From Psychrobacter fulvigenes (GTDB lineage Bacteria > Pseudomonadota > Gammaproteobacteria > Pseudomonadales > Moraxellaceae): a stretch of 64,000 nt of DNA. The notes beneath the pieces were generated by a model. The model made no database searches and was not told the DNA's origin. It saw only the letters and a program-made list of their open reading frames with translations. Of the stretch, positions 28,765-41,018 are shown in pieces. The stretch is taken from NCBI RefSeq assembly GCF_904846155.1, contig NZ_CAJGZP010000001.1:1860001-1924000 (forward strand), read 5' to 3'. Within the stretch, counting starts at the first letter, position 1; the number at the start of each line of letters is the position of its first letter. The translations under genes were made by a program, and so were the position numbers.

Positions 28765-29261
28765 TTCTATTTATTAGGTGTCTTAAGTTTGGGAGGGTTA
28801 CCAACGCTTTGCACCTGATAGTTTGCGCCCTGCCATAGATAGCAGTGACTATGGGCATTACCTACAGTGGATTGATTTTGCTGAAAGCTCGCTTATGGTG
28901 CCTTTGTTGCTTGAGTTGTTTACTAATAAAGCTGGCATCACTGACAATGAGTTTTTGAATGGCTACATCGCTGCTGAAAAGCACAAACTGTTAAGCTATC
29001 TAAACGATGAAGTCGAAGGTAAGTCATTTATCGTTGGCAACAAGCTAAGTGGTGCTGACTTTATGCTGTCGTTTGACTTGATTATGCTGGCTAAGCGTGA
29101 AGCATTGGAAGATTATCCACATATCAAGCAGTATGCGTTGCAATTAGCCAGTCTTGATAGCTACCAGCGCAGTATGCGTTTGGAAGCGAATCATGACCAA
29201 TCTATTTAATGTCTTAGTCTAACTACTGATTGTCTAAGTTTTAAATAATTATTGGATGTAT

Positions 29262-29293
29262 AAAAAACAGCCCTAACAAGAGCTGTTTTTTTA
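29262..29293. terminator. two-way terminator
   Basis: AAAAAACAGC pairs with GCTGTTTTTT around a ten-base loop. It lies between the GST remnant and the convergent lactone-oxidase-like gene. Confidence 0.85.
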
Positions 29294-29333
29294 TGCGCGT
29301 AACAGAAGCATATTGGTTGTCGATTTGGAGAAC

Positions 29334-30674
29334 CTAAAAGCTCTGATTTAAAAACTTCTGTTCAAGCCAGCTATTCATAAACACATTATCAGGATCGTAC
29401 TCACGGCGAATTTCTAAAAACCGATTAAGCTTGGGATATAGATGCTGTAGCTCAACATGATTGAGTTTATTGACTTTACCCCAGTGTGGACGACCCTGCC
29501 ATTTTTTCATGTACTCATACAGCCATTTAAATAGTGGTTCGCATTCCATGCCCTTATACACATGAAAGGATAATACCGCACAGTCCTCACCTTGAGTCGG
29601 GCTTAGCATACCAGTCTCGCCTTTATGCGTGCGCACCTCTATCGGAAAGTGCGAGCCTTTATTGTCTGCTAATAAGATACGATTGACCTCGGTGATACAT
29701 TCATCAAAATCTGACAGCTTAATAAAATACTCTGATTCGTTAAACTTCACGCCACGCGGTGTCGGAAACACTTCATAGCTATACCCTTCTCGCTTGGTGT
29801 TTGGAATGGAATTGGCTGATATTTCACTGACCTTTTTTGTCAATGATGGTTTCATCCGCGCCAATTCACATAACACATAAAAAGCACCGTTAAGCGTGAC
29901 CGCGCTATCAAACTTATCTTTGGCTTTTTGTACGCTACTCATCGGTTTTGGTTCGATCACTGATAGGGTTTTTTGCTGCAACTTATTGGTTCCTGGAAAT
30001 AAAAACCATTCTAAATGCCGATGAGCATGAGCAGTATCATAAAACCTTGCTAACCCTTCTTCAAAATCTAACACTTCGTTGCGTTCTTGCAGCCCGTATA
30101 ACTCAACAACTTTTAGTGTTAACTTGGTAAATACACCCAACATACCAAGGCTCACATGTAAGGCATTGCCCAGATCATCTGTCTTTGGGTCGCCCCGATG
30201 ATGAGTATGTATCTGCCCGCGCCCATCCACCCATTCCCAAGCCACAACTTGACTGGCAATAGAGCCCAAGGTAATCCCTGTACCATGAGTGGCAGTACTG
30301 GCAGCGCCTGCGATGGTCTGTGCTTGTACGTCACCCATATTTTCTAATGCCAGACCGTGCTCTTTTAACGCTTCGCCAATTTCGTGTAAATAGGTGCCGG
30401 CATGTAAAGTCGCCAGCTTGGCCTCAGCATCCACTGAGATAATCCCGCGCATATTATGCAAACTAACAGCAATCTCTTCAGGCTTGCCGCAGCCACTAAA
30501 AGAATGTGCAGCACCTGTCACTCTCACGCGCTTTTTATTAGCTCGTGCATTCTTAATGATATCTTGTAGCTCTTCTAGCGATGAAGGCGTGAGTTTTTGC
30601 TCAGGTTCCGCGGTCACATAACCTACCCAATTTTGCCAATCACTATTCCTTTGCCATTGTCTTAATGAAAACAT
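29334..30674 (-). CDS. FAD-linked oxidase, D-arabinono-1,4-lactone oxidase family
   Basis: 446 aa. The N-terminal FAD-binding PCMH domain contains VRVTGAAHSFSGCG (the HSFS element), ATLHAGTYLHEIGEAL and AGAASTATHGTGITLGSIASQV. The C-terminal sugar-lactone oxidase domain ends with GRPHWGKVNKL and the LEIRREYDPDNVFMN segment typical of aldono-lactone and L-gulono-lactone oxidases. The substrate is not certain. Its ATG overlaps the end of the upstream PLP-enzyme gene by 13 bp, so the two are one operon and probably serve a common pathway. Confidence 0.88.
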   Translation of the reverse strand: MFSLRQWQRNSDWQNWVGYVTAEPEQKLTPSSLEELQDIIKNARANKKRVRVTGAAHSFSGCGKPEEIAVSLHNMRGIISVDAEAKLATLHAGTYLHEIGEALKEHGLALENMGDVQAQTIAGAASTATHGTGITLGSIASQVVAWEWVDGRGQIHTHHRGDPKTDDLGNALHVSLGMLGVFTKLTLKVVELYGLQERNEVLDFEEGLARFYDTAHAHRHLEWFLFPGTNKLQQKTLSVIEPKPMSSVQKAKDKFDSAVTLNGAFYVLCELARMKPSLTKKVSEISANSIPNTKREGYSYEVFPTPRGVKFNESEYFIKLSDFDECITEVNRILLADNKGSHFPIEVRTHKGETGMLSPTQGEDCAVLSFHVYKGMECEPLFKWLYEYMKKWQGRPHWGKVNKLNHVELQHLYPKLNRFLEIRREYDPDNVFMNSWLEQKFLNQSF

Positions 30675-31909
30675 TTGCCCTCTCCTCGGTAAGTTGTCAT
30701 GGTTTGGACAACTTCCTCACTAGCGATAGCCTCCTCATTATTTAAATTATCTGCATACTTGCTAGAGCTTCGATAACATATAAGCGCATTAAAGTGCTCA
30801 CATAGCTCGCCCGCTTTGGCGTGTCGGCACCAGACAGCATCGCCAATCTTTAGCTCACTTTCACCCTTAGTCGTTTTGTTACTAACTTTAGCAACCGTCA
30901 TGGGTGTTTGCACTTCCCCAAAACCTTCGTCATTTAATATAGATAAATTAGAGGGGTAATGCACAATAGGTGCCTTATCTACCCCTATCGCACCCGAGGC
31001 GATAAAGCCACCACCGTGACAAGTAATCACGCCTTTTTCAGGCTGGCGCGTGACAGGCAATACAAATCCAGCAGCTGGCTGAAAATCATTCATACTCCCC
31101 ATATAGTCAAAATACGCAGGTTTGTAGTACGCTGACCCTACCGTGATTTCGGTAACCTCAGGCTGACTACAGGTAAAGTCCATACTACCGCTACCACCAC
31201 CATTGACGAGCTGTAACTGATAGCCTTGTCTTTTTAGCCAATTTACAATTGAACCACGGCGCTGACTGACTTGCTTTTGCGAGCGTTTTTTTAATAGTTT
31301 GATGGCAGGTGTTAATAGCGCTTTACCTGGTAAATGTTCAGACAAGCCAGCAATTTGCGCCTCATAACCCATGGCAGCACAGACATTGACGTTAGATGAT
31401 TTTTTGATGTGCTTAAGTAGTTTTTTCACATCCTTTTTACTCAGCAATGCGGAGCGCTTGGTACCAAAATACAGCTTTGGCAGTGGCATCGACATATTAA
31501 TATCTAGGCAGATATCAATAACCACATCATTCTCTTTAGCGACTTGATTCAGAACATCTACATGCTCAGGGCGATCAACCATCCAAATCATGGTTGCGCC
31601 TTGTTTGGTATGTTCAAACGTTTTTACGACGCTGATCATATCTAGTGTTGGATAAGCGCAAAGAATATTATCAAACCCACTCTCAAGCAGATGCACTGAC
31701 TCGTCGGCGGCATAGGACATAAGGCCGATAAAATTGGGAGAATGGTCTTTTATATAATGCAAAACATCGACAGAGCGAATAGATTTGGTGGCCAAACGCA
31801 GACTAACGGCTTGGGTCTTTTGATTGACGAGCGCGATATTATGATCGAGGGCATCCATGTCGAGCCACGCACTCGGCGTTGTAGGTGGAACGATTTGCGC
31901 AAAATCCAT
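30662..31909 (-). CDS. PLP-dependent amino-acid deaminase / D-threonine aldolase-like enzyme
   Basis: 415 aa. TPSAWLDMDALDHNIALV followed by SLRLATKSIRSVDVLHYI is the alanine-racemase-like N-terminal barrel; the lysine of ATKS is the expected PLP site. The C-terminal domain has GGGSGSMDFTC, ITCHGGGFIASG and the metal-site-like AVWCRHAKAGELCEHF seen in fold-III D-amino-acid enzymes (DSD1-type dehydratase, D-threonine aldolase). Reaction and substrate are not proven. The gene is first in an operon with the lactone-oxidase-like flavoprotein, with an overlapping stop/start. Confidence 0.83.
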   Translation of the reverse strand: MDFAQIVPPTTPSAWLDMDALDHNIALVNQKTQAVSLRLATKSIRSVDVLHYIKDHSPNFIGLMSYAADESVHLLESGFDNILCAYPTLDMISVVKTFEHTKQGATMIWMVDRPEHVDVLNQVAKENDVVIDICLDINMSMPLPKLYFGTKRSALLSKKDVKKLLKHIKKSSNVNVCAAMGYEAQIAGLSEHLPGKALLTPAIKLLKKRSQKQVSQRRGSIVNWLKRQGYQLQLVNGGGSGSMDFTCSQPEVTEITVGSAYYKPAYFDYMGSMNDFQPAAGFVLPVTRQPEKGVITCHGGGFIASGAIGVDKAPIVHYPSNLSILNDEGFGEVQTPMTVAKVSNKTTKGESELKIGDAVWCRHAKAGELCEHFNALICYRSSSKYADNLNNEEAIASEEVVQTMTTYRGEGKCFH

Positions 31910-32117
31910 TTTGCTCTCCGTATAAATGGTTCAGCACAGGACTGTGCTTATTTATTCTTATTTTAATTGCCTATTATTAATTGATAGAAACCAATCATTC
32001 AGCTTCATAGTTTGACCCGAGTTATCAGGAGCGTCAAGCACAGCCTCTGTAAAACAGCGTACTTATCAGACACTTAATATTGTTGGTAATTGAGTAATAT
32101 GCCCGTTAACACCCAAA

Positions 32118-32148
32118 TAAAAAGCCCAAGATAAACTTGGGCTTTGTA
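32118..32148 (-). terminator. terminator after pdxH
   Basis: AAAGCCCAAG and CTTGGGCTTT pair over a five-base loop, followed on the minus strand by TTTATTT. It lies in the 335-bp gap 31910-32244, which otherwise shows only promoter-like AT-rich sequence. Confidence 0.85.
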
Positions 32149-32244
32149 ATTCGCTACTACATTTTAGAAGAAAATACTCTAGCAGCACTATATCGATTTT
32201 AAACCAGTTTGAATATAGTTGGTGTATATTAGCTAACCTATGAC

Positions 32245-32904
32245 TTATGGCAACAAACGTTTGGTTATCCAGCTGTCTGTATCAGCACTACCATCCTGCG
32301 TATAAACAATTCGATCATGCATGCGGCTGGCACGCCCTTGCCAAAATTCAATACGCTCAATCGTAATCTCATACCCACCCCAAAACTCTGGCGTTGGCAC
32401 TTGGCTATTTTCTGGATAGTCGTTTTGCAAATCTACAAACGTTTGTTCCATTACCTCACGATTGGCGACTTCACCACTTTGTGGTTGGCTCACCCACGCC
32501 CCCACTTGGCTATCATGCGGACGTTTTTGAAAGTATGCCGCAGATTTACCAGCATCTATTTTAGCGATATGTCCGCTGATACGAATCTGACGCTCAAGCT
32601 CATGCCAAAAGAAGAGTACTTCTGCATTTGGGTTTTCTGCGATATCTTGCCCTTTGGCACTTTCATAATTGGTATAAAAGACAACACCAGTCTCTGTAAT
32701 CTCACGCAGCAACACAATACGCACACTGGGTTTGTTGTCTGCGCCACAAGTGGCTAAGCTCATCGCATAAGGCTCTTGCACTTGCTGCTCTATTGCTTCA
32801 TTCATCCAAGCGCTTAACAGCTCAAATGGTGACGCTGGTACTGACTGTTGATCAAGCTCGCCTTTCTCATATGAGCGACGTTGATCGCTGAAATCCATGC
32901 TCAT
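32245..32904 (-). CDS. pdxH: pyridoxamine 5'-phosphate oxidase
   Basis: 219 aa, the standard length. PdxH oxidises pyridoxine or pyridoxamine phosphate to PLP with FMN. Key segments: YEKGELDQQSVPASPFELLSAW at the N-terminus, PSVRIVLLREITETGVVFYTNYESAKG, and WGGYEITIERIEFWQGRASRMHDRI at the C-terminus with the substrate-binding RxH (RMH). It lies near a PLP-dependent enzyme, but the terminator between them argues for separate transcription. Confidence 0.96.
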   Translation of the reverse strand: MSMDFSDQRRSYEKGELDQQSVPASPFELLSAWMNEAIEQQVQEPYAMSLATCGADNKPSVRIVLLREITETGVVFYTNYESAKGQDIAENPNAEVLFFWHELERQIRISGHIAKIDAGKSAAYFQKRPHDSQVGAWVSQPQSGEVANREVMEQTFVDLQNDYPENSQVPTPEFWGGYEITIERIEFWQGRASRMHDRIVYTQDGSADTDSWITKRLLP

Positions 32905-32945
32905 CGTGATTCCTCATTTGTATCCTATTTTCATATTAAATGCTA

Positions 32946-34322
32946 TTAGCCCAATACTGCTTTAATATGATCGGCTAAGTCATTTGCCATTACATCACAC
33001 TCTATCTCATCATCTGACTCAACCATCACACGAATCATTGGCTCTGTACCCGACTGACGAATCAGTAGACGGCCTCGACCCTCTAGCGTCGCCTGTGCTT
33101 TGTCAAAAGCAGCAACCAACTCTTCATGCTCAAAAGGATCTTGCATCTTATTCAAACGCACATTGACCAGCTTTTGAGGCAACACTTCAAAACCTTCCAT
33201 CAATACACTTAGGGCTTTACCTTGAGCTTGCATCACTGCCAACACTTGTAGCCCTGCGATAATCGCATCCCCTGTACGGCTCTTGTCTAAACACAAGATA
33301 TGACCCGATGGCTCTCCGCCAAGTATCCAACCATTGGCTTCTAGGTCTTGCATCACATAGCGATCGCCTACTTTTGCACGGGTAAACTCAATGTCAGCCG
33401 CTTTGAGTGCCAGTTCCAGTCCCATGTTACTCATGAGCGTTCCAACGACCCCTTCCGTACGATCCTGACTTTGAGTAGCAAGCACATAGAGAATACCATC
33501 GCCATCAACCAGTTTGCCGGCCTCATCAACCATCACGATACGATCACCATCGCCATCTAAGGCAATCCCAACATCAGCGTTATGCTCTAACACTGCCTGT
33601 TGCAAGCTTTCAGGGTTCGTTGAACCACAATTAGCATTGATGTTGATGCCGTCAGGTTTATTATGGATGGCTATCACATTGGCACCAAGCTCACGCATGA
33701 CACGCGGTGCCACGCTATAACCTGCACCATTGGCACAGTCTACTACTACGGTAAGACCGCCTAAGTCATACTGATAAGGAAAACTGCCTTTACAGAATTC
33801 AATATAACGACCTTTGGCATCATCAATACGATGGTTTTTACCTAACTGTGCTGGATCAATTATAGGCATTAGTAGACCGTCTGCATCTTCGTCCTCTACT
33901 CCACTCATGATCGCTTTTAGCTTATCATTAATGGCGTTTTGCATCTCATCGGTAAGTTTTTTGCCATCACCTGAAAACAGTTTAATGCCGTTATCGTAAT
34001 AAGGGTTATGCGAGGCTGAAATAACAATGCCAGCATCCGCATGGAAACTGCGAGTCAAATGTGCAATCGCAGGGGTTGGCAATGGCCCTAGCATATGAAC
34101 GTCAACACCAGCGGCATTAAAACCTGCTTGCAATGCACCCTCAATCACATAGCCTGAAAGACGAGTATCTTTACCAATAACCACACTGGGTCTGCGTGCA
34201 GGATTGTCGTTATTTTCTATCAGTACGCGGCCAGTCACATAGCCTAGTTTCAAAATAAAATCAGGGGTGATCGGAAGCTCACCAAATTTTCCACGAATAC
34301 CATCGGTGCCAAAATAGCTCAT
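32946..34322 (-). CDS. glmM: phosphoglucosamine mutase
   Basis: 458 aa, slightly longer than the usual 445. GlmM interconverts glucosamine 6- and 1-phosphate for UDP-GlcNAc and cell-wall synthesis. The N-terminus [14 protein letters not shown], the phosphoserine loop [19 protein letters not shown] near residue 103, the metal loop [24 protein letters not shown] and the C-terminal [14 protein letters not shown] are all present. It is 41 bp upstream of pdxH on the same strand, so the two may be cotranscribed. Confidence 0.96.
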   Translation of the reverse strand: MSYFGTDGIRGKFGELPITPDFILKLGYVTGRVLIENNDNPARRPSVVIGKDTRLSGYVIEGALQAGFNAAGVDVHMLGPLPTPAIAHLTRSFHADAGIVISASHNPYYDNGIKLFSGDGKKLTDEMQNAINDKLKAIMSGVEDEDADGLLMPIIDPAQLGKNHRIDDAKGRYIEFCKGSFPYQYDLGGLTVVVDCANGAGYSVAPRVMRELGANVIAIHNKPDGININANCGSTNPESLQQAVLEHNADVGIALDGDGDRIVMVDEAGKLVDGDGILYVLATQSQDRTEGVVGTLMSNMGLELALKAADIEFTRAKVGDRYVMQDLEANGWILGGEPSGHILCLDKSRTGDAIIAGLQVLAVMQAQGKALSVLMEGFEVLPQKLVNVRLNKMQDPFEHEELVAAFDKAQATLEGRGRLLIRQSGTEPMIRVMVESDDEIECDVMANDLADHIKAVLG

Positions 34323-34413
34323 TATTTTTATATCCTTATGCTAGCCACTAAGAGTAAGAGATTAAATCCATCCTATCTGTAAGGCGAATTATTGATGTCC
34401 TATTTTACAAAAA

Positions 34414-34458
34414 AAACAGCCAACAACACACGAGCATTGTTGGCTGTTTGTATCTTAT
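34414..34458 (-). terminator. terminator after guaB
   Basis: AAACAGCCAACAA pairs with TTGTTGGCTGTTT over an 11-base loop, with an A tract (T on the minus strand) beyond. Confidence 0.88.
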
Positions 34459-34514
34459 GACATAATATACCAAATACTAATCATCTAAGACTATTATTTA
34501 ATCAACGCGCCAGT

Positions 34515-36396
<1,882 letters not shown>

Positions 36397-38475
36397 CTAG
36401 TCCCTTTTTTCTTTAAGACTTGCATCTTTATAGATAATGCGTTCAGCTGGCAAATACTCTTTTTGTTCATGATAGAGATATTTCAGCATCTGCTCACGTA
36501 CCTGACACTCCAAATCAAAAGCACTTATCGGACCATCAGATGCCAAGCTACCACGCAGCTTAATCGCATCTTCACTGACAGATACCACCAAAAGCTCAGG
36601 CTCAGTCTCACCATCCCATAACGTATTTGCTTTGACCAGCTCAATATACTTTTGACGAATGGCATCAATATCAGCACCATAATCAACGTGCAGATAAACG
36701 ACACAGGTTTGATGTACTTCGGTATGTGACCAATTCTCTATCACCTCACTGATCAAGTAGCGCATTGGCACGATTAATCGCCGCTCATCCCAAGTCTTTA
36801 ACACCGCATAGGTATAGCGCAAATCTTCAATCGTCGTCCAATCCCCCTCCATTATTACTGTATCGCCAATACGAATTGGCTGAGTAACAGCTACCTGCAC
36901 ACCGGCGATAATATTACCCAATATAGGCTGCGCGGCAATACCGATGACCACGCCAGCAATACCAGCCGAAGTCAATAATGTCTTGCCTAGCCCCTCCATG
37001 TTGGCAAACTCACTGAGACCTATCCAGATACTGCCCAGAATCATGACAAATATGAATACCCGGCGAAAAATAGATACATAAGTACGGCGACGGCGTTCTT
37101 TATCGAAATGTTCTTCAGCGAGGTTTTCGATTTGCAGGTTTTGGTAACGATTGGCAAAAAAGTTAATCACTCGTATGCCTAGCCACATGGTACTGAATAC
37201 CAAGCCAACCCAAATGATTGGGCGAGTTGATGATGCCACGGCATCTAGATAGGGAAACCCACCTGATACCAAAGTAAAAACCAGCGAAAAACTGATGCTA
37301 AATGTCAAAGGGACGGTCAGCTTACTGACTAAATCTGCCACACCATGCGTACTGCCGACATAAGCGCTGTACTTTTCAGTATCAATATAACGGCTGATGA
37401 TTTTTTCAGTACCTTTACTGAGCAGCCAACCTATGCCCATGGTCATTAAGAAAAACAATCCTAATGCTAAGAACTCCCATAGGGCAATGCTAAAAAACTT
37501 AAGCTTCATCCATGTGGGCAAGTAACGCTCAAACTCTGCTGGATGATATTGTTCATACAGATTGTCGATATTACCAACCGTTTGCGCCGAAAACACCCAT
37601 TGAGGCGCATTATCCTCAACCCGTACTCGCTCCAAGTAAATAGGTACACGGCGTTCACGATAATCGATATAGCCAAGCTGAATAGAACGCCTAGGAATAC
37701 CCATCACACTACTGGTATTGCCTAAAGGTGGCTCAATCAACCCATCTGGACGATCAGGCAAGTCATCAAAGACATAAAGCTCTTTTTTGGATAATAAAAA
37801 ATCCAGACGCTTAGACAGCTCAAGCGCACGACTGCGCTGAGTATTACTATCTATCAAATTCATATTGAGCGCATAAGCAGCCAAATCAAACTGCTGCTTC
37901 ATCACTGCCGACTGAAAAAACTCTAAAGTAGCCAGTGGCGTTGACAAGTTTGGCGGTTCAGATAATGTTGGCAGACCTGTATTGAGCTCGGTCAATGGGT
38001 AGTAATTTTGTTTGTACTCCCCTGTCAGTCCTGAATCACCTTGTAAATTGCCAGCTTGCTCTACTGCCTTGCGCTCGATAGGATCGAACATTTCATCAGC
38101 AATCTCAGACGCACTGATACCCTCTTCTGTGATCGTATTGACCTTTTGTTCAACATAATCAATTAAATTATCTGGTTTATCAGTCTCTTGATGCGCTTGC
38201 GTCTGCTCGTCATTGTTCTGACTGCTGCCTTGCTCATTGATGCTTTGCTGGTCAGCATTGATTGCAGCATGAGCAGGTATATAAATAAAGCTGAGTACAA
38301 TGACGAAGCAGCCAAGGATTAATTGCAGAGTATTATGACGCTGAAAACAGCGCACACCAATGACATCAGCGCTCTTTATCGCGCTCTCTCTATGAGTACG
38401 GTTTTGAGTCTGATGAGCAGTGTTCTTATTTGAGAGTTGAGGAGGCGTTTGCATACGATTAAAAGTCTCTGCCAT
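36397..38475 (-). CDS. large MscS-family mechanosensitive channel
   Basis: 692 aa, much longer than E. coli MscS (286 aa). Order: an unusual polar N-terminus, then a hydrophobic signal-like segment (LILGCFVIVLSFIYIPAHAA, residues about 52-71); a periplasmic domain of about 240 residues; four or five transmembrane helices from about residue 335; the pore helix and gate AGVVIGIAAQPILGNIIAGVQ; and the beta domain with IRIGDTVIMEGDWTTIEDL. Such channels release solutes on hypo-osmotic shock. The start may lie further in, since about 45 residues precede the signal-like segment. Confidence 0.9.
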   Translation of the reverse strand: MAETFNRMQTPPQLSNKNTAHQTQNRTHRESAIKSADVIGVRCFQRHNTLQLILGCFVIVLSFIYIPAHAAINADQQSINEQGSSQNNDEQTQAHQETDKPDNLIDYVEQKVNTITEEGISASEIADEMFDPIERKAVEQAGNLQGDSGLTGEYKQNYYPLTELNTGLPTLSEPPNLSTPLATLEFFQSAVMKQQFDLAAYALNMNLIDSNTQRSRALELSKRLDFLLSKKELYVFDDLPDRPDGLIEPPLGNTSSVMGIPRRSIQLGYIDYRERRVPIYLERVRVEDNAPQWVFSAQTVGNIDNLYEQYHPAEFERYLPTWMKLKFFSIALWEFLALGLFFLMTMGIGWLLSKGTEKIISRYIDTEKYSAYVGSTHGVADLVSKLTVPLTFSISFSLVFTLVSGGFPYLDAVASSTRPIIWVGLVFSTMWLGIRVINFFANRYQNLQIENLAEEHFDKERRRRTYVSIFRRVFIFVMILGSIWIGLSEFANMEGLGKTLLTSAGIAGVVIGIAAQPILGNIIAGVQVAVTQPIRIGDTVIMEGDWTTIEDLRYTYAVLKTWDERRLIVPMRYLISEVIENWSHTEVHQTCVVYLHVDYGADIDAIRQKYIELVKANTLWDGETEPELLVVSVSEDAIKLRGSLASDGPISAFDLECQVREQMLKYLYHEQKEYLPAERIIYKDASLKEKRD

Positions 38476-38504
38476 GATATTAAGTTAACCTAAAGTAGTC
38501 TGCA

Positions 38505-38536
38505 AAAAAAAGCCAGCGCAACGCTGACTTAATTTA
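38505..38536 (-). terminator. terminator after cysS
   Basis: Hairpin CAGCG-CAA-CGCTG with flanking AAG/CTT and an A tract (T on the minus strand). Confidence 0.65.
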
Positions 38537-38580
38537 TTACCGTTTGTATATGGTGCAGCTTGCTGCTAAGTATGACGCCA

Positions 38581-40041
38581 CTAAGCACGGCGCCATGTCG
38601 TACCTGCGCGGCTATCTTCAAGCTCAATCCCCGCCTCTTTCAACTGATCGCGTATCTCATCTGCACGCGCAAAGTTTTTGTCGGCTTTGGCATCGTTACG
38701 CTCGGTGATTAACGCATCGATATCTGCATCTGTCAGACTTCCCTCTTGCTCACCGCCAATCGCAGCTTGCAAGAACTTCTGTACTGGCTGCTGCAGTATA
38801 TTCAGCACTTGTGCCAATGCTTTTAGCTGCTGCGCCAACTGCCATGCCGTATCCACCTCTTCGGCTTTAATGGCTTTATTGATGTCACGTGCCAGCCCAA
38901 ATAATACGCTGATGGCTGTTGAGCTATTGAAGTCATCATTCATGGCTTTGATAAAATCTTGCCCCGCAGTGCTGCTGTAAGCCTCATTTATCAGTTCATC
39001 ATTGATTGTTAGCGTCTGACCTTTTTGCTGCTCAGCCAGTTTTAAAGCATTATATAGTCTGCTTAGGCTATTATGCGACTCATCCAAGGCACTATCAGAG
39101 AAGTTTACTTGACTACGATAATGGCTTAATAATAAGAAAAAACGCACCGTTTCTGGCAGATATTTTGCTGTCACATCACGAATGGTAAAAAAGTTGCCAA
39201 GTGACTTAGACATCTTTTCGCCATCGACATTGATAAAGCCGACATGCATCCAGTTGCGTGCGTACTCACAGCCAGTCGCTGCCTCAGACTGGGCTATCTC
39301 GTTTTCGTGATGCGGAAACTGCAAGTCATGACCACCGCCATGAATATCAAAAGTATTGCCCAAGCACTTGGTCGACATCGCAGAGCATTCAATATGCCAG
39401 CCTGGACGCCCTTGGCCCCATGGTGATGCCCACTGCGGCTCACCAGGTTTTGCCGCTTTCCATAATACAAAGTCAAAGGGGTTGCGCTTGTCAGTTTCGA
39501 CATCTACCCGCGAGCCTGCTTGCATATCATCCAGATTACGCTTGGATAACTTGCCATAGTCCTTGAAACTATCGACAGCATAATAAACATCACCATTATT
39601 GCCTGCATAAGCGTACTCGCCTGTGACCAAGGTCTCAATCATCTGCTGCATCTCGTCGATATGATCGGTGGCGCGAGGTTCAGCGTTTGGCATTAGGCAA
39701 CCGAGCGCATCCGCATCTTCGTGCATTGCGCCAATAAAACGCTGAGTAAGCTGACCAATATCTTCGCCATTTTCGGCAGCACGCGTGATGATTTTGTCAT
39801 CGATATCGGTAATATTACGGATATAATTGACGTCATAACCTAGCTTGGTTAGCCAGCGCACCACCATATCAAAGGCAACCATGACCCGTGCGTGTCCGAT
39901 ATGACAATAGTCGTAGACGGTCATTCCGCACACGTACATACCTACCTTCCCTGCTTTGAGCGGCTCAAACTGGCGTTTACCGCCAGTGAGTGAATCATAA
40001 ATGGTAAGCTGAGACATAGCGTCTGCAAGTGGTGTGGTCAT
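38581..40041 (-). CDS. cysS: cysteinyl-tRNA synthetase
   Basis: 486 aa. It charges tRNA-Cys in the cytoplasm. The zinc cysteine in [18 protein letters not shown] and its HIGH motif (near residue 42) are followed by WHIECSAM, the [20 protein letters not shown] segment with zinc ligands, [14 protein letters not shown] and the C-terminal anticodon-binding domain. About ten residues precede the usual start ([13 protein letters not shown]). Confidence 0.97.
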   Translation of the reverse strand: MTTPLADAMSQLTIYDSLTGGKRQFEPLKAGKVGMYVCGMTVYDYCHIGHARVMVAFDMVVRWLTKLGYDVNYIRNITDIDDKIITRAAENGEDIGQLTQRFIGAMHEDADALGCLMPNAEPRATDHIDEMQQMIETLVTGEYAYAGNNGDVYYAVDSFKDYGKLSKRNLDDMQAGSRVDVETDKRNPFDFVLWKAAKPGEPQWASPWGQGRPGWHIECSAMSTKCLGNTFDIHGGGHDLQFPHHENEIAQSEAATGCEYARNWMHVGFINVDGEKMSKSLGNFFTIRDVTAKYLPETVRFFLLLSHYRSQVNFSDSALDESHNSLSRLYNALKLAEQQKGQTLTINDELINEAYSSTAGQDFIKAMNDDFNSSTAISVLFGLARDINKAIKAEEVDTAWQLAQQLKALAQVLNILQQPVQKFLQAAIGGEQEGSLTDADIDALITERNDAKADKNFARADEIRDQLKEAGIELEDSRAGTTWRRA

Positions 40042-40269
40042 AATAAAATAGCCCTGTGATTAAAAATACAATGGATACAATGAGGTTCTAAAAACATCAA
40101 AAATGCTTGAGTGATAAATAAAAACGTTTATGCAATATTTTGTGCTAGCCATAAATACAGCTACACTATAAAACTTAACCCATTATCTTAGCGAAAACCG
40201 CCGTAAAATACTACAATGAGCGCGAAACTAACACTATTGAACGATAAAACCGTTAAGGATTTAGAAATT

Positions 40270-40929
40270 ATGGGCAATCGCTTAAGCAAGATATATACGC
40301 GCACTGGAGATGATGGCAGTACAGGGATGGCAGATGGCAGCCGAGTGAGCAAAGCTGATAACTTATTCAGCGTCATGGGTGATATTGATGAACTCAACTC
40401 TCATATCGGTCTGGTTCGCTCCCATCTTACCCAAGCGGTGACGACCGCTAGCACTGATCAACCTGCTCAGAAAAAACTGTCTGAGTGTTTAGATCCTAAG
40501 TGTTTAGAGCAAGGCGATCTGGACTTTGCACAAGCCTTAGTCATCATTCAGCATTTATTATTTAATATCGGTGGTGAGCTTGCGATGCCAGAATATGAAG
40601 GCGTGAATGCAACTCACATCGAATGGTTAGAACAGCAGATTGATGCGATGAATACGACCCTGCCACCACTAAAAGACTTTATTTTGCCGACAGGCTCAGT
40701 ATTGGTCAGCCAACTCCATGTGGCCAGAAGTGTTTGCCGCCGCGCTGAGCGCCAAGCGGTGCTACTACAGCAGCAACGCCCAGAAGCCATTCGTAGTACG
40801 GCCATCAGCTTTATCAATCGCCTGTCTGACTGGCTATTTGTAGCGGCACGCTTTTGTACCGATCCAGAGCAAGTCTCAGAAGTACTGTGGGACAGTCAAG
40901 TCTTACAGAAGTTTGCCAAGGATCAATAA
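40270..40929 (+). CDS. cob(I)alamin adenosyltransferase, PduO type
   Basis: 219 aa from the ATG at 40270, chosen because AAGGATTTAG precedes it and because family members begin at RLSKIYTRTGDDGSTGMADGSRV. The longer frame from 40216 adds 18 residues. The enzyme transfers adenosine from ATP to reduced cobalamin to make coenzyme B12. The C-terminal motif HVARSVCRRAERQAV and FINRLSDWLFVAAR are conserved. No other B12 genes and no cobalamin riboswitch are seen nearby; the protein may serve salvage of B12. Confidence 0.92.
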   Translation: MGNRLSKIYTRTGDDGSTGMADGSRVSKADNLFSVMGDIDELNSHIGLVRSHLTQAVTTASTDQPAQKKLSECLDPKCLEQGDLDFAQALVIIQHLLFNIGGELAMPEYEGVNATHIEWLEQQIDAMNTTLPPLKDFILPTGSVLVSQLHVARSVCRRAERQAVLLQQQRPEAIRSTAISFINRLSDWLFVAARFCTDPEQVSEVLWDSQVLQKFAKDQ

Positions 40930-40945
40930 TCCATATATGCACATA

Positions 40946-40986
40946 AAAAAACCAGCCCATTATTTAAATGATAGGCTGGTTTTTCT
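40946..40986. terminator. two-way terminator
   Basis: AAAAACCAGCC and GGCTGGTTTTT pair. It lies between the convergent adenosyltransferase and lipoprotein genes. Confidence 0.88.
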
Positions 40987-41018
40987 TATGATAGTAGTTA
41001 TAACTAATGCTTTTCTGA

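Larger units (their letters stand above)
27604..28802 (+). mobile_element. IS3-family (IS407-group-like) insertion sequence
   Basis: Imperfect ends GGTAATCCCCCCAA and (reverse) GGTAACCCTCCCAA; 4-bp target duplication AACG at 27600-27603 and 28803-28806, as expected for the IS407 group. Length 1199 bp, with overlapping orfA and orfB. Confidence 0.93.
27377..29209 (+). pseudogene. glutathione S-transferase interrupted by an IS3 element
   Basis: N-terminal part 27377-27603: MIRLHHLNQSRSLRTLWLLEELGEPYEIV, thioredoxin-like domain with the LGKSPVIEIDG glutathione site. C-terminal part from 28807: FAPDSLRPAIDSSDYGHYLQWIDF and the helical domain to DQSI. Removing the IS and one copy of the 4-bp duplication AACG restores a continuous 209-aa GST, joining as LLIERFAPDS. 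GSTs conjugate electrophiles with glutathione. As it stands the gene cannot make the full protein. Confidence 0.93.

Noticed and set aside
40130..40270. Cobalamin riboswitch before the adenosyltransferase gene
   Set aside because: The leader is short and I could not find the B12-box-like core; no conserved stems are visible.
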